From Botryosphaeria dothidea (taxonomy: Eukaryota > Ascomycota > Dothideomycetes > Botryosphaeriales > Botryosphaeriaceae): a DNA stretch of 64,000 nucleotides. Every line of letters starts with the position of its first letter. Within the stretch, counting starts at the first letter, position 1. The DNA lies in the NCBI GenBank assembly GCA_011503125.2, contig WWBZ02000010.1, forward strand, positions 248,001 through 312,000, in the 5' to 3' direction. The notes under the pieces were generated by a model, which was not told where the DNA came from, searched no databases, and saw only the letters and a list, made by a program, of their open reading frames with translations. The translations under genes were made by a program, and so were the position numbers. Below, in pieces: positions 54,316-64,000 of this stretch.

Positions 54316-57300
54316 ATGTCTGACACGATGAGAAGACGCGACCGTCTGAGCAGTCGTCTGAAGAGTTTCCTCCATAGGAGTCCTTCTCGCCAAGAGTCCC
54401 CGCGGCCTCAGACACCAAACGAGCCCGCTTTGCGACAGGGACCGACCGAAGCCATCGCCAATCAAGGAGGCCCAGAAAGCAGATCCCCAGACAAGCAGAT
54501 ATCGCAAGAGATCCTTCCAAGCAGATCAGGAGTAACTATTTCAGCCACAACATCTACGGCTCCAGGACTGCAACATTCCATCTCGCGAACGTCTACACCA
54601 GAAGCACCACCCGCTCCTCTCGCCAGCCGCGGCCCACAAAGGTCAGACGTAACGACCGTGCCTTCGGTAATCGTTTCTCCATCTCCAAGCGATTCCCCAG
54701 AGCCACCACGCAATGTAGCTTTCGCTCAGGCGCTACAGGAGCATATCAATGGGCTTAAAGAGGACGAGAAGGCAGCCTTTCAGCATGCTAGCAGGGGCAT
54801 CAGTGAGAAGAATATCCTGCATGGTCTTCAAGGTCTGGGCGACGACCACATGCAAAACTCTTTGCTCCGGAGGCATTCGGAATCTCTCACTAAATTCTTG
54901 GGTCTCCTTGATCGGTTCCTCGGCGGCGTCGGGATTGCTATCCAGCAGAGTCCTGATGTATCCTCGCTCGTCGTCGGTGGCGTGCGTCTACTTATCGACC
55001 TTGCGAAAGACTTTACTTCCTTCTTCGATCGGTTATCCAGGATGATGGTTGAAATCGATGACCTCCTGGACGTGCTCGCCAAATATGCCCAGACTGCTCG
55101 TGATAACAGTCTGATCTGTACCACTCTGGCAGCTGTCTATGGTGATATTCTGAAGTTTTACCGAGACGCGCGACGGGTGTTCATCAACCGAAATCAGGAA
55201 AGGAAGAAACATGTGTCTATTACTGTCTTCTTCCGATCGCAATGGGAGCCTTTCGAGGGAAGATTTGGCGACATTCGGTTAAGCATGCAGCATCACTTGC
55301 GAGTGCTCAGTCACGCTGCGACAGCAACGATGGTAGGGCAGGAGGAGGAGAGAAAGCAGAGAGCATTAGGTGAGTTCATCAAGTACTCTCCCTTCACAGC
55401 ATTGCACGCTGCTGACAGTTTGACCCAGTTAAGGACAGAGAGGATTTCCTTCACTGGATCTCAACGGCTTCGCATAACGAGAAGCACACGGCGGTCTATG
55501 AGAAGAGGCATCCTGGTACAGGTGATTGGTTCTTACGGACTAGCGAGTTCCAGCAGTGGCGTAGCAGCGCAACAGCTGCGCTTTTGTGGTGTTATGGCAA
55601 ACGTAAGTCCGCGGTCATTCTCGAGAATATGGGCTGACTAGGATTAGCTGGTTCCGGAAAATCAGTACTTGCGTAAGTGCATGCTATCTAGTGGCTTAAA
55701 GGTACATACTAAGCCGAGGAGTAGTTCCCACGTTGTTGAAGCAATCCTCGAACAATATGGAGCTGACGAGAAAGTCGGCGTTTGTTTTGCTTACTATGAC
55801 TACACACAATCAGCCTCTCAGGGGTTCTCTCGTATCATCCGATCTCTCATCAAACAGCTCTGTCGGAAAGCAGATACTATCCCTGACGCATTTAAAAAAG
55901 CGAAGCAAAACGCCGATTCTCCTTCTACTCTCGCGAACCTGAACCACTTCACCACAATCACTAGCAAGTTTGAAAAGGTGTTCCTAATCATCGATGCTCT
56001 CGACGAGTGTCTCGAAGATGATGAAAGACCGCGGATGCTCTGCTTTCTTGCCGAAGCTCTGGGTCACATCTCCCATATTCGAGTTTTTGTCACCAGCCGC
56101 CGGGAGTCGGATATTGTCCACAAGTTTGAAGCGTTGGGCATGCCGACCATCCAGCTCGAGGCTGAAAGCGTGGCTGCAGACATTGAGAAATACGTGACCA
56201 ACGAAGTATCGAGACTGCGATCCGAGAAGGAGTTGTATATCATCAATGAAGAACTTGCCGAAAAGGTTGTCCGAACCTTAACGGACAGAGCTGAGGGAAT
56301 GTAAGTAGTGGTGCTAATAATAAACTACAAAGCAGAGCGCTAACTAGTTATAGGTTTCTCTGGGTGAATCTCCAGCTGCAGCAGCTTTGCAAAGCTAGCC
56401 AAAGGCGCAAGAACTATTATGTCGAACGAGCCCTTGAAAAATTGCCTACGGGCCTAGACGATACCTACCACCGAGTGGCAAAGCAGATCGAAAACTATGA
56501 CGATGGCATGAAGTATCTTGCAATAGCCTGCTTCATGTGGGTCTTTTACGCAGAGAGGCCACTGACGATGAACGAGCTACGACACGCTGTTGCCATCACA
56601 GATGGGCACACAGACCTGCAAAAGTCTTGGCCGGAGCCTGAACAGGAAGAGTCAATCCTCAACGCCTGCGCGAATATGCTAGAGATGGACTTCCAGAGAG
56701 TTGTTCGGCCCATCCACTATTCGGTTCAGGAGTTTTTTACCAAGCCCGCAAACATCGACCAAGGAGACTTCGCGCAACTTGGCCAGCGCTACTACTCCCA
56801 TCAAACCCTTGCAACAACATGCATTGATGAGCTAGGCTATAGGCTTCAATCTGGACCCTGTCGGAACACGTTGGAGCTATACGTTGGAGCTATATAATCG
56901 CACCGACGACTCCCCGTTCGTCTGGTATGCAGCACGCCACTTTGATATCCATACATCGAAGGTCGGCGACCTATCCGAAGATTTCTTGCAGAAACTCAAA
57001 AGCCTCGTCACCTTAGACGAGTCCTATCATGCAGCGTTACATCAATTCAGGGTAGTCAGTCCCTACTCAGGTTCTCAGCATCATCCAAACGTGTTTCGGG
57101 ATTTTGTCCTACCCAGTTCTATGAGCGGAATATCGACTATTTTTGGTTCGCTGCTCTTCCACGTTCATGAACTTAGAGAGTTATGGGAAGAAGGAAAAAT
57201 AGCTAAAGGAACAATTCATCAAGCTGCTGCTATTGGTCTACTTAAAGCTGTAGAACATCTTCTTGATCAAGAAAACATCGTTGATGAAAAGGATGAGCTT

Positions 57301-58333
57301 GGAGTAACGGCACTTTACCATGCTGCAAAAGAAGGTCGTAAAGATGTCGTAGAGCTCCTTATAAACAGAGAAGGAGACGTTAACGCCCAGGGCGGACATT
57401 ACGGCAACGCTCTCCAGGCTGCTTCATGGGGAGGACATATCAAGGTAGTCCAGACGCTGCTCGACAAGGGCGCCAACGTCAACGCCCAGGGTGGAGAGTA
57501 CGGCAACGCTCTCTAGGCTGCTTCAGAGGGAGGATATATCGAGGTAGTTGAGACGCTGCTCGACAAGGGCGCCAACGTCAACGCCTAGGGCGGACATTAC
57601 GGCAACGCTCTCCAGGCTGCTTCATCTAGAGGACACGAGGAGGTAGTCCAGACGCTGCTCGACAAGGGCGCCGACGTCAACGCCCAGGGCGGATTGTATG
57701 GCAACGCCCTCTACGCTGCCTGTGCTGGTGGAAAGAAGCAGGTGTTTGAACTACTTCTAAGCAGTGGAGCCGACTTGAATTATACCGACTTCTTGGGACG
57801 ATCTATTATACATACGGCTGCTATAGACCTATCAGTCGTTCTTTGGGACCTTTTATGCAAGCTTGGCTTGCATTTCAATCTCCCTGACAATCACTGTTGG
57901 AGACCTGCTCACTGGGCAGCATACTTTGGTAATACAAAGATGCTTGAGGCGCTCATGTCCGCAGGTGTGGAGATGGTATGCACTGACTGGCAAGGATGGA
58001 CGCCCTACGAGGTGGCGCAATTTGCAGGTCATGCGGATACTTTAAAATTTATCTGCCCTTTGGCACAGTATCAGCAAGGCTACGACGTGGGTGTAGAGCC
58101 TGGTGAAGAAATTTCCGGATACTGCAACTCTTGTACCCATGTAAGTCTATTATTAGACAGAATTTAAGGTTATAGATTAGCTAATACATTATTAGGGTCT
58201 CGTTGGAGCCCAGTACCATTGCATATCTTGCCCTTCTCCTGGTTATGATCTTTGTTTTCGATGCTTCCGTGACGTCGAAGTATTGCACGGTCATCATAGA
58301 TTTCAGGAGGACTTCCGATATCCTCCAGGCTAA
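54316..58333 (+). pseudogene. Fungal NLR: helical N-domain, NACHT, ankyrin repeats, ZZ finger; truncated by 13-bp duplication
   Basis: Exons 54316-55369, 55429-55602, 55648-55672, 55722-56300 and 56354-56897 give an open 791-residue protein. It has a Ser/Pro-rich start, a helical N-terminal domain (residues about 130-330, SLTKFLGLLDRFLGGVGIAI) and a NACHT NTPase with Walker A GKPGSGKS split by intron 2, Walker B VFLIIDALDE and TSRRESD. All introns are GT-AG, 45-59 bp. A tandem 13-bp duplication (56868-56893, unit acgttggagctat) then shifts the frame into TAA. The original frame resumes at 56884 with WYAARHF, about six to eight ankyrin repeats, TAG codons at 57514-57516 and 57586-57588, an intron at 58141-58195, and a C-terminal ZZ-type zinc finger (CNSC, CISC, CFRC, HGHH) ending TAA at 58333. 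Such proteins act in fungal non-self recognition. The truncated N-domain plus NACHT could still be made. Confidence 0.85.
57385..57684 (+). repeat. Near-identical 99-bp ankyrin repeat units
   Basis: Three successive 33-codon units share long identical stretches (gacaagggcgccaacgtcaa, tacggcaacgctctccaggc). The two TAG codons of this region lie in these units at CAG positions, where the sister units keep CAG. Confidence 0.85.
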
Positions 58334-58500
58334 TTTTTACAATTTAATATGCCAGGGACGTTGAGTGACTGTCAAACGGTTGTTTATCTAATTTTGGCTG
58401 GCTAATTGTTTATTCACCTTGTTTGGCTTCTGCCTGGTGCAATCACCTATTGCTCGACTAGTGTTATAGATTGCGGAGAAAGAAGGTAGTTGATCGGTCG
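58334..58500. other. NLR 3' flank
   Basis: Short AT-rich stretch after the NLR stop; nothing recognised. Confidence 0.4.
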
Positions 58501-58503
58501 AGG

Positions 58504-58645
58504 ATGATGATGATGATGATGATGATTCATACACCAGTCGGCCTCAGTAGACCATAGGGACAAGGAGCGCTATTCTAAGCCAATCTACATTGGGATCCTG
58601 GTTCATTCAAAGCCCAGCACGCTGTATACAAAGAAACCATCCCTT
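58504..58645 (-). repeat. LINE/SINE-like 3' end with (ATC)n tail, copy 2
   Basis: Same unit as 5789-5935: TGA repeat, then gtcggcctcagtagacc and ggttcattcaaagcccagca. As with copy 1 it lies within 500 bp of a Fot1-like element end. Confidence 0.55.
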
Positions 58646-58792
58646 TTCTCCTATCCAACGAACTAAAACACAGACGTAAATGGAAGTACGAAAAGTATCA
58701 CAGTGTGGACCCGTGTATATCTCGTGACTGTGCTACGTGATAAGCTGCAATGAATTACGAGTCGTCAGAGCAACTGATCTGCCGATCGGTTA

Positions 58793-59017
58793 TTGCTGAA
58801 CCTTTTACCAATCATTAACAAAAGAGGGCGCACGCTCACGGCCGACCAACTAGCTGGTGTGGTTGGTATCAAGCTGCCACAAATAGAGGAAATGTTGAAC
58901 AGTGCGGAATCGAGGTTCACTGCTGCCTCACTCAATGATGCCAAAGCTACTCATTACATACACGATGTGAAGGACCCTGTAACATCTTTCAACATGGTGC
59001 TACGCTTAAAGGTATGA
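58793..59017 (+). other. Small ORF of uncertain status (74 codons)
   Basis: Protein-like composition (RTLTADQLAGVVGIKLPQIE), but starting at a non-ATG codon and without upstream continuation. Could be an exon remnant. Confidence 0.2.
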
Positions 59018-59100
59018 AAAGCGTGACAGGAAAACAAATACTGATACGTGTAGTGAGATAGTGATGGGAAATGAGGTTAAAACACCTCCGTTATCTGTTA

Positions 59101-60900
59101 ACGTGTTTCACCAGTGAGCTGCGCACCCCACCAAACCCAAGACACTTCTTCGCGCCAAAATTCCACCGCAACGCCTCAAACTCAATTTAAATTCCTATCC
59201 AACTACTCCCTGGACCCCAGCGCATTGGCGAATGGTATGGCCTTGTAAATGGCAGTTACTGCACGTCGGCGGCGCACGTTATCTTACAGTCGCCACCTCC
59301 AGTTGATCAGCCTCTTCTTCCCTATTTTCTAATCCCAGGAACTAAGAACTGCCCTTATTGAGCCTTCAAAGCGCCTCCCTGTGCAATATACCTTCGCCGG
59401 TATTGCTACTTTTGTTTTCGCCGCTAGTTAGCTGTACGAAGCTCCGAATTCTCCTTTATAAGTATCACAGCTAAATTCATCGCCATCTAACATCCCTTTA
59501 CAAGTTGACTAAATGCTTAGCTTATCGGGCTCTGCGATTGGAGCTAGATAAGATCCCGTATAAGCCAAGCCTGCTTTTCTAGCTGGACTAGAGTATAAGG
59601 TGTTTCTAACGTCCATAGGGGTGCTTGTCCGCTAGCTATGCCTAGTGGGGAGGGCGTTTTGGTGATAGTAAGCGACCATAAGACGCGTCATGGGTTATAC
59701 AGTATAAGTCCCGTAGCTTGAAATCCACTTCTGATATTTTAACCTATAAAAACTGATGGACGCACCTTCGAGTATATTGCGAGAAAGTCATTCTTATCGA
59801 TGTGGTGGACTCCTTGGCGGATGATTTCCTGAACTTCCTGACCGTACGAGCGCTTAAGAGGGGAAAAGTAGCTTAGGTCGAGCGATTAGAGAAGATGCGA
59901 TGTATGTGCAGGCATGCAGAACGTGATTATGTTATTTAAAATGCAGTATTAGTCGAATTCAGGCGTTGCATGGCTGCTGTGGCCGTCGAGGATAAGTAGA
60001 CGGTAGGCTCCCTTTGTGCAAGACTCTGTGTGCGTATTGAAGCGCTTGATCCATTCAAATCCAAGCTGGTCAGTTGTCCAACCATTGCTGCTTACAGCAA
60101 TTACCCAATCAGCTAGCAGCTCTCGATACTAGTTCGACTAGTAGACCTTCCCTGCGAGGATGACGAACGGCGGAATCGCCCAGCCGGACGCGTTAATACC
60201 CTCGATCACTATTGCCCACTCCCGGTTTCCTAGCTGTATAACAATTGCTCGGCCGATCGTATCGGAGCTTGTAACGACCTTGGATGACCCAACTACACCC
60301 ATCATAAACCCTATCTCGTCAAAATTATAGATGTCGTCATCGAGAATGCCGTACGACTGACGCGTCTCTTAAACACGCGTAAACCACGCGTTAATCGTGT
60401 CCGGATCCTCGCATTTAGCGCGTTATGAATGGAAGTTTCGATTCTATTTTATTTTGAGCTCAGGCCGGTTGTTAATAAACCGAGATGTCCAATTCTTGCC
60501 GACTAGCTAAGGCGGAGGATTATGGCCGCGCGCAGCGAGCAAATAGTCCGCCATCCTTCGTACATTGACGATTTAGGGAGGGAATCCTCGCCGATCGAGG
60601 CTTAGGATCCAATTAACTAAAGCCTTTTCTTCTGAGGGCTGCAGTTTTCGTTTTTGCGAATTAGACGCGCTTAGTGAGGCTGCTCCATTAAGGCGATCTT
60701 GGAGGGTAGTTCGAGGTATATCGTACGATGTTGCAGCTTTGCGTATACTCGAGATTTGATTCTTTTGGATGGCCTGCTTAGCAAGAAGTAGCCTACCCTC
60801 TTTCTGGGGTGATTCGAGGTTCTGTGTTGATGTTATTGTTGATTTTCGCGAAGACGCGTCTCGGTGTTGGTGGGGTGGCCGGATGACTGGTGAAACACGT
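59101..60900 (-). mobile_element. Complete Fot1/Pogo-like transposon, degenerate
   Basis: 1800 bp bounded by inverted repeats ACGTGTTTCACCAGT / ACTGGTGAAACACGT and TA target duplications (59099-59100, 60901-60902). On the minus strand the transposase frame runs from the CENP-B-like N-terminus (about 60830-60470) through the DDE region, homologous to 3890-5449 but with more stops and gaps. No long ORF survives. The length and TA duplication match Fot1-type elements. Confidence 0.88.
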
Positions 60901-60902
60901 TA

Positions 60903-61811
60903 CTGGCAGATACATCTGCGTTACATTCGATAGAAAGCGTCACAGGAACTTGAGAAGAATTCAACCGGAAGCTAGAAGAGAGAAGGCGGGGTGCGAGTAT
61001 CGTACTGTCTAGTTTCTTGCGTTTTGCTGAGCGGGGTTTCGAAAAAATTCTTCTCTTGAGAGGCATGGCGGGTAGATTCGTAATTATGCTGGAAGAAGAA
61101 TAGGGACTTTGTTGATGCGAAGATTGTACCCGCGTGCTCGGGAGGAACGAGAGGCCGTGCGCGATTTTCGTTGGCGGGGAAACACCGATCGCACGCGCAC
61201 GATTTGTTTCTCGCACACATGCGATTTCGCGCTCTCAATACCCTATCTCTAGTCCAACAAATCCATGAATGCGAGAATATTAGACGATCTATTAAACGAC
61301 CACAATTCAACTAACAGGAGTTTTCTATCCCCTAATCCCGGCCGTAGTACCGGAACAGAGGGACTTACGCAGCTGTGGTCTTGTCGTCCTCATCATGTGC
61401 ATGCATATAATGACGGAAATGCAGATACCAAAGAAGGCGAGCTTTAATCTTTGGCGAATGCTATTTGGATGAGCTCTGGGCAAGGCGGCTCATACTTGCC
61501 AGCTGGATATGCAGAGCTTCAACCATTTTCCTACGCGAGCCTACCTAGAGCTAGCAGCTCAGTCATATAGTAAGTATTTCCACTATAGTATACATCTCAT
61601 TACAGACAGGGCCCTAAAGTAGATTTCATTGAAAATGACTAAGATAGCACATCCATTTAAAAGAGCCTCCCAAATATATACGTATAAAAAAGCCCCGCCA
61701 TCTTCTACACAACTGATCTTATCTAGACTGAGCATCCTGCCGAACGTATATATCGTGCCTCGACGAAGTTCGCGCTTAATGTGATGCTTGAACAGATCTA
61801 TGCTATCATCT
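60903..61811. other. Unassigned spacer
   Basis: The minus ORFs 61216-60833 and 61310-60972 are Ser/Arg-rich, overlap each other and the transposon end, and show no domain. The AT-rich part 61560-61780 would be the 3' flank of the next gene. Confidence 0.35.
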
Positions 61812-63978
61812 CTAGTCCACTATATCGGGCATCCCATCATGCACGTAGCTGCTGAATGTCTCTGCGAAGGCCTTGCAGATTTTCGTCCATGGTTTCGCGA
61901 GAATGGCATAGGAGAAATAGTGGGCATTATACCACCTGGTGATTTCGTTTACGAAGAACCGCGTTTGTCCTTGGCTATCAGCAACACCTACATCAAGGCG
62001 AACACCCACCTCGAGGGATTCATAGTATGGACTTTTCCTAGCGCGCAGCTTCTCGAAGACGTAAAGGCAGAAGTCTTTGAGGTCTGACTTGCTAAGTGCT
62101 CCGCATTTTGAGTCAGGAGAACCGCCGAAATGATTTTCGTTGGCTTTTACGATGTGTAGCTCTCCCTTTACATTCCACGAAGTCCACGCCAAGGCTATTA
62201 CTTCGCTTCTCCGACCACGGATGTCTTCCTCATTATTGGGTTTAGGTCTAATGAAGACCCGGAATTCACCACGAGATAGCCCGGAGACGTACTCTTGATG
62301 AAACCAATGTGGTCGAGAGCCGAAGGCGGCCCGTTCCTCCTGGTGCTTCTGATCTTCCTGATCCTTCTGATCCTCCTTTTTGTGCTTTCTAGACCTCCGT
62401 TCGAGTCTATGTGGCTGATACGTGCAGGTAAGGTTGCTAATAGCTTCCCACTTGTTGTGGTTCTCGTCAACTATCTTTACGTGCCTTTTTCCCTCGCTGT
62501 GCGACCGCTTGAGGACTGTTCTGTCGCAATTTTGTAGCTTGCATGATCCCCCAAAGCAAGTTATTGGACGGTACGAATATGCTAGCCGGCCAGAAGATTT
62601 GGCTATCTCGTCCAACACTTGAATGTCTTCAATCTTCTCTTGGTCCTGCCGCCATTCGCGCATATTTGGATAAACACGAATTTTTGCGCCGCTCGTGAGT
62701 CTCAACATGCGAACATCTTCATACACATGCTGTATTTCGGGAGGCTTATGAGTCGTGGCGTGGATGAAAATGACCGTACTCTGGAGCTGCCCGCCGCTGT
62801 TTGATAGAAGAAGCTTGCCATTGCCATCATGGCTACCCGAGCAAGTCGACAGAAGATCGTCTTTCTGAGGTTTCTGAAGCTTCTGGAGCTGGCCCTTCAG
62901 CCAGCCCCACTCGTGAAGTCGAACAGAGAAAGATTCCTTGGGCCTGTCTCCATGTTGGACGGCAAGCATTGTCACGAGTCCCTGATGTACGTAAATACCG
63001 TGTTCGTCTCTCATCACTGCGGAATCCCCTAGGCCGGACCCAGAAGCCTCCTTGAACCAAACCCAGACATTACGGTCGAGTTTCTGAAGGTCCTCGGGGG
63101 AATTGTAAATGAAAAGCGTGGTGGATTGATGGAAAGGGTAATTGTCGGGGAACGTAACCCATACAACAGCGTTCCACAGAGGTGGCTGAGGTCGGGAGGC
63201 AAGTGACGCATCGATGGTGTTTCTCCCAACTCCAGCAGTGAGTTGAGCTTCTCCGCAGGGAACCTCCGCACTCGGGCTCTCTTGCACGAAGCTGCAGCTC
63301 TTCCGCGAATGAATACAAGCCGCACACTGTTGCACTCTGTTTTTCTTATACACACGGCATACCTCAAGCCTGGACGTCTTCTTTGAGTTGTCCCGTCTCT
63401 CCTTACACTGTTCGCACGGGCTCGGCGCGCGCTGCCCCAGGGTTTCGGATTGGATGCAGTAGACGTGCCAAACACGTCGCTGCTCAGCGGGACTCATTCG
63501 TTTCCAGTCTTCCTCCTCAATTTCTGCAGGTCGCGATATGCCAATTTTGCTGACACCCTTCCGTCTCGATGCTGCTTTAAGTGGCGGGTCAACATTGTTC
63601 CAGGACATTTGCGGCGTTGCAGAATCCAGGCCATCAAATAGGTTTCGTCCTTGATGGGTTCTTGCCGATGCTACTACAGACCGAGCGCTGAAGCTTGTAC
63701 TTTGTTGTTCAGCGGCATTACCACGACTTCCGCTATCGTTGTTATCGAGAGAAAGTTCAGTGGGACGGATGCATACAGGCCTCCTGAAGAATTGTCAGCC
63801 GCCTAGAAGGCCAGTGAGCGTACTCATCTACTTACAATGAACTTTGAGAGCTGTATTCGCGGAGACGGCGGCCAAGGCCGTGTGGTGGATTGCCTGACGC
63901 TCCTGGTTTCATGGTTTTCTTGGATTTAATGCGCTGAAGTGGCTGAGTGGCGCGCATGCCAGCGAAAATAGGGCGCAT
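61812..63978 (-). CDS. Unknown protein with Cys-rich N-terminal segment, possibly continuing beyond the window
   Basis: Exons 63978-63837 and 63784-61812 (intron 63785-63836, GTAAGT...CAG) give 704 residues in frame. The frame is open up to the window edge, so the start at 63978 (MRPIFAGMRATQPLQ) is provisional. Residues about 180-230 are Cys-rich (CEQCKERR, CRVYKK, QCAACIHSRKSCSF), reminiscent of a fungal zinc-cluster but not of standard spacing. A Lys/Glu/Asp/Gln-rich repeat (KKEDQKDQEDQKHQEE) lies near residue 540. The last 150 residues (EVIALAWTSWNVKGE, VGVRLDVGVADSQG, FFVNEITRWYNAHYFS) faintly recall the end of ATP-grasp folds. No function assigned. No internal stops, so it is likely functional. 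Confidence 0.65.
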
Positions 63979-64000
63979 ACGCGGAAGGGTCTCTAGCTGG

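Noticed and set aside
55370..55428. Apparent frameshift between the N-domain and NACHT of the NLR
   Set aside because: Explained by a canonical 59-bp intron with a CTGAC branch point and CCCAG acceptor; the joined frame is correct.
61788..62087. 99-codon plus-strand ORF
   Set aside because: Antisense to the conserved-looking C-terminus of the 704-residue gene.

Overview
The window looks like a TE-rich, partly AT-enriched compartment of a filamentous ascomycete genome (Pezizomycotina). The reasons are short (45-60 bp) GT-AG introns with CTAAC/CTGAC-type branch points, a MutL-alpha (Pms1) gene, a NACHT-ankyrin-ZZ fungal NLR, Fot1/Pogo, Tad-like LINE and chromodomain Ty3/gypsy elements, and pervasive in-frame TAG/TAA codons where Gln (CAG/CAA) or Trp (TGG) is expected. 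That last signature fits repeat-induced point mutation (RIP). I cannot name the species or assign a class.

Layout. 1-3869: 3' part of a RIP-degraded Ty3/gypsy chromovirus with its 3' LTR, sitting in a Fot1-like element (to 5449). 5450-7735: LINE/LTR relics. 7736-11129: pms1 (minus, 5 exons) with a suspicious splice acceptor. 11990-15458: solo LTRs around an RNase H-domain gene (12860-14584, minus) broken by one nonsense codon. 15929-16620: RING-H2/coiled-coil pseudogene. 18130-18740: LINE tail. 20156-24172: a 4-kb Ginger2-like DNA transposon with perfect 118-bp inverted repeats and a 4-bp target duplication. 24290-31470: gene relics plus one intact 529-aa orphan gene (27357-28946). 32535-34188: an intact convergent pair (coiled-coil protein and RING-H2 protein). 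35850-46260: LINE fragments, a pseudogene of unknown family, and a nearly complete LINE with target duplication. 47943-50704: a second, older copy of the coiled-coil/RING-H2 pair split by a solo LTR. 54316-58333: NLR gene truncated by a 13-bp duplication. 59101-60900: complete Fot1-like element. 61812-63978: 704-aa gene of unknown function at the right edge.

The most interesting item is the repeated RING-H2 plus coiled-coil module. It occurs twice as a tail-to-tail gene pair and a third time as a single fused reading frame, and all three copies lie in transposon debris. The fusion suggests that the two proteins act together, perhaps as a ubiquitin-ligase pair. No function is known to me.

The host-like genes here (pms1, RNase H-domain gene, NLR, chromodomain ORF) each carry a single lesion or an odd splice signal, so the compartment appears to be eroding genes as well as transposons.
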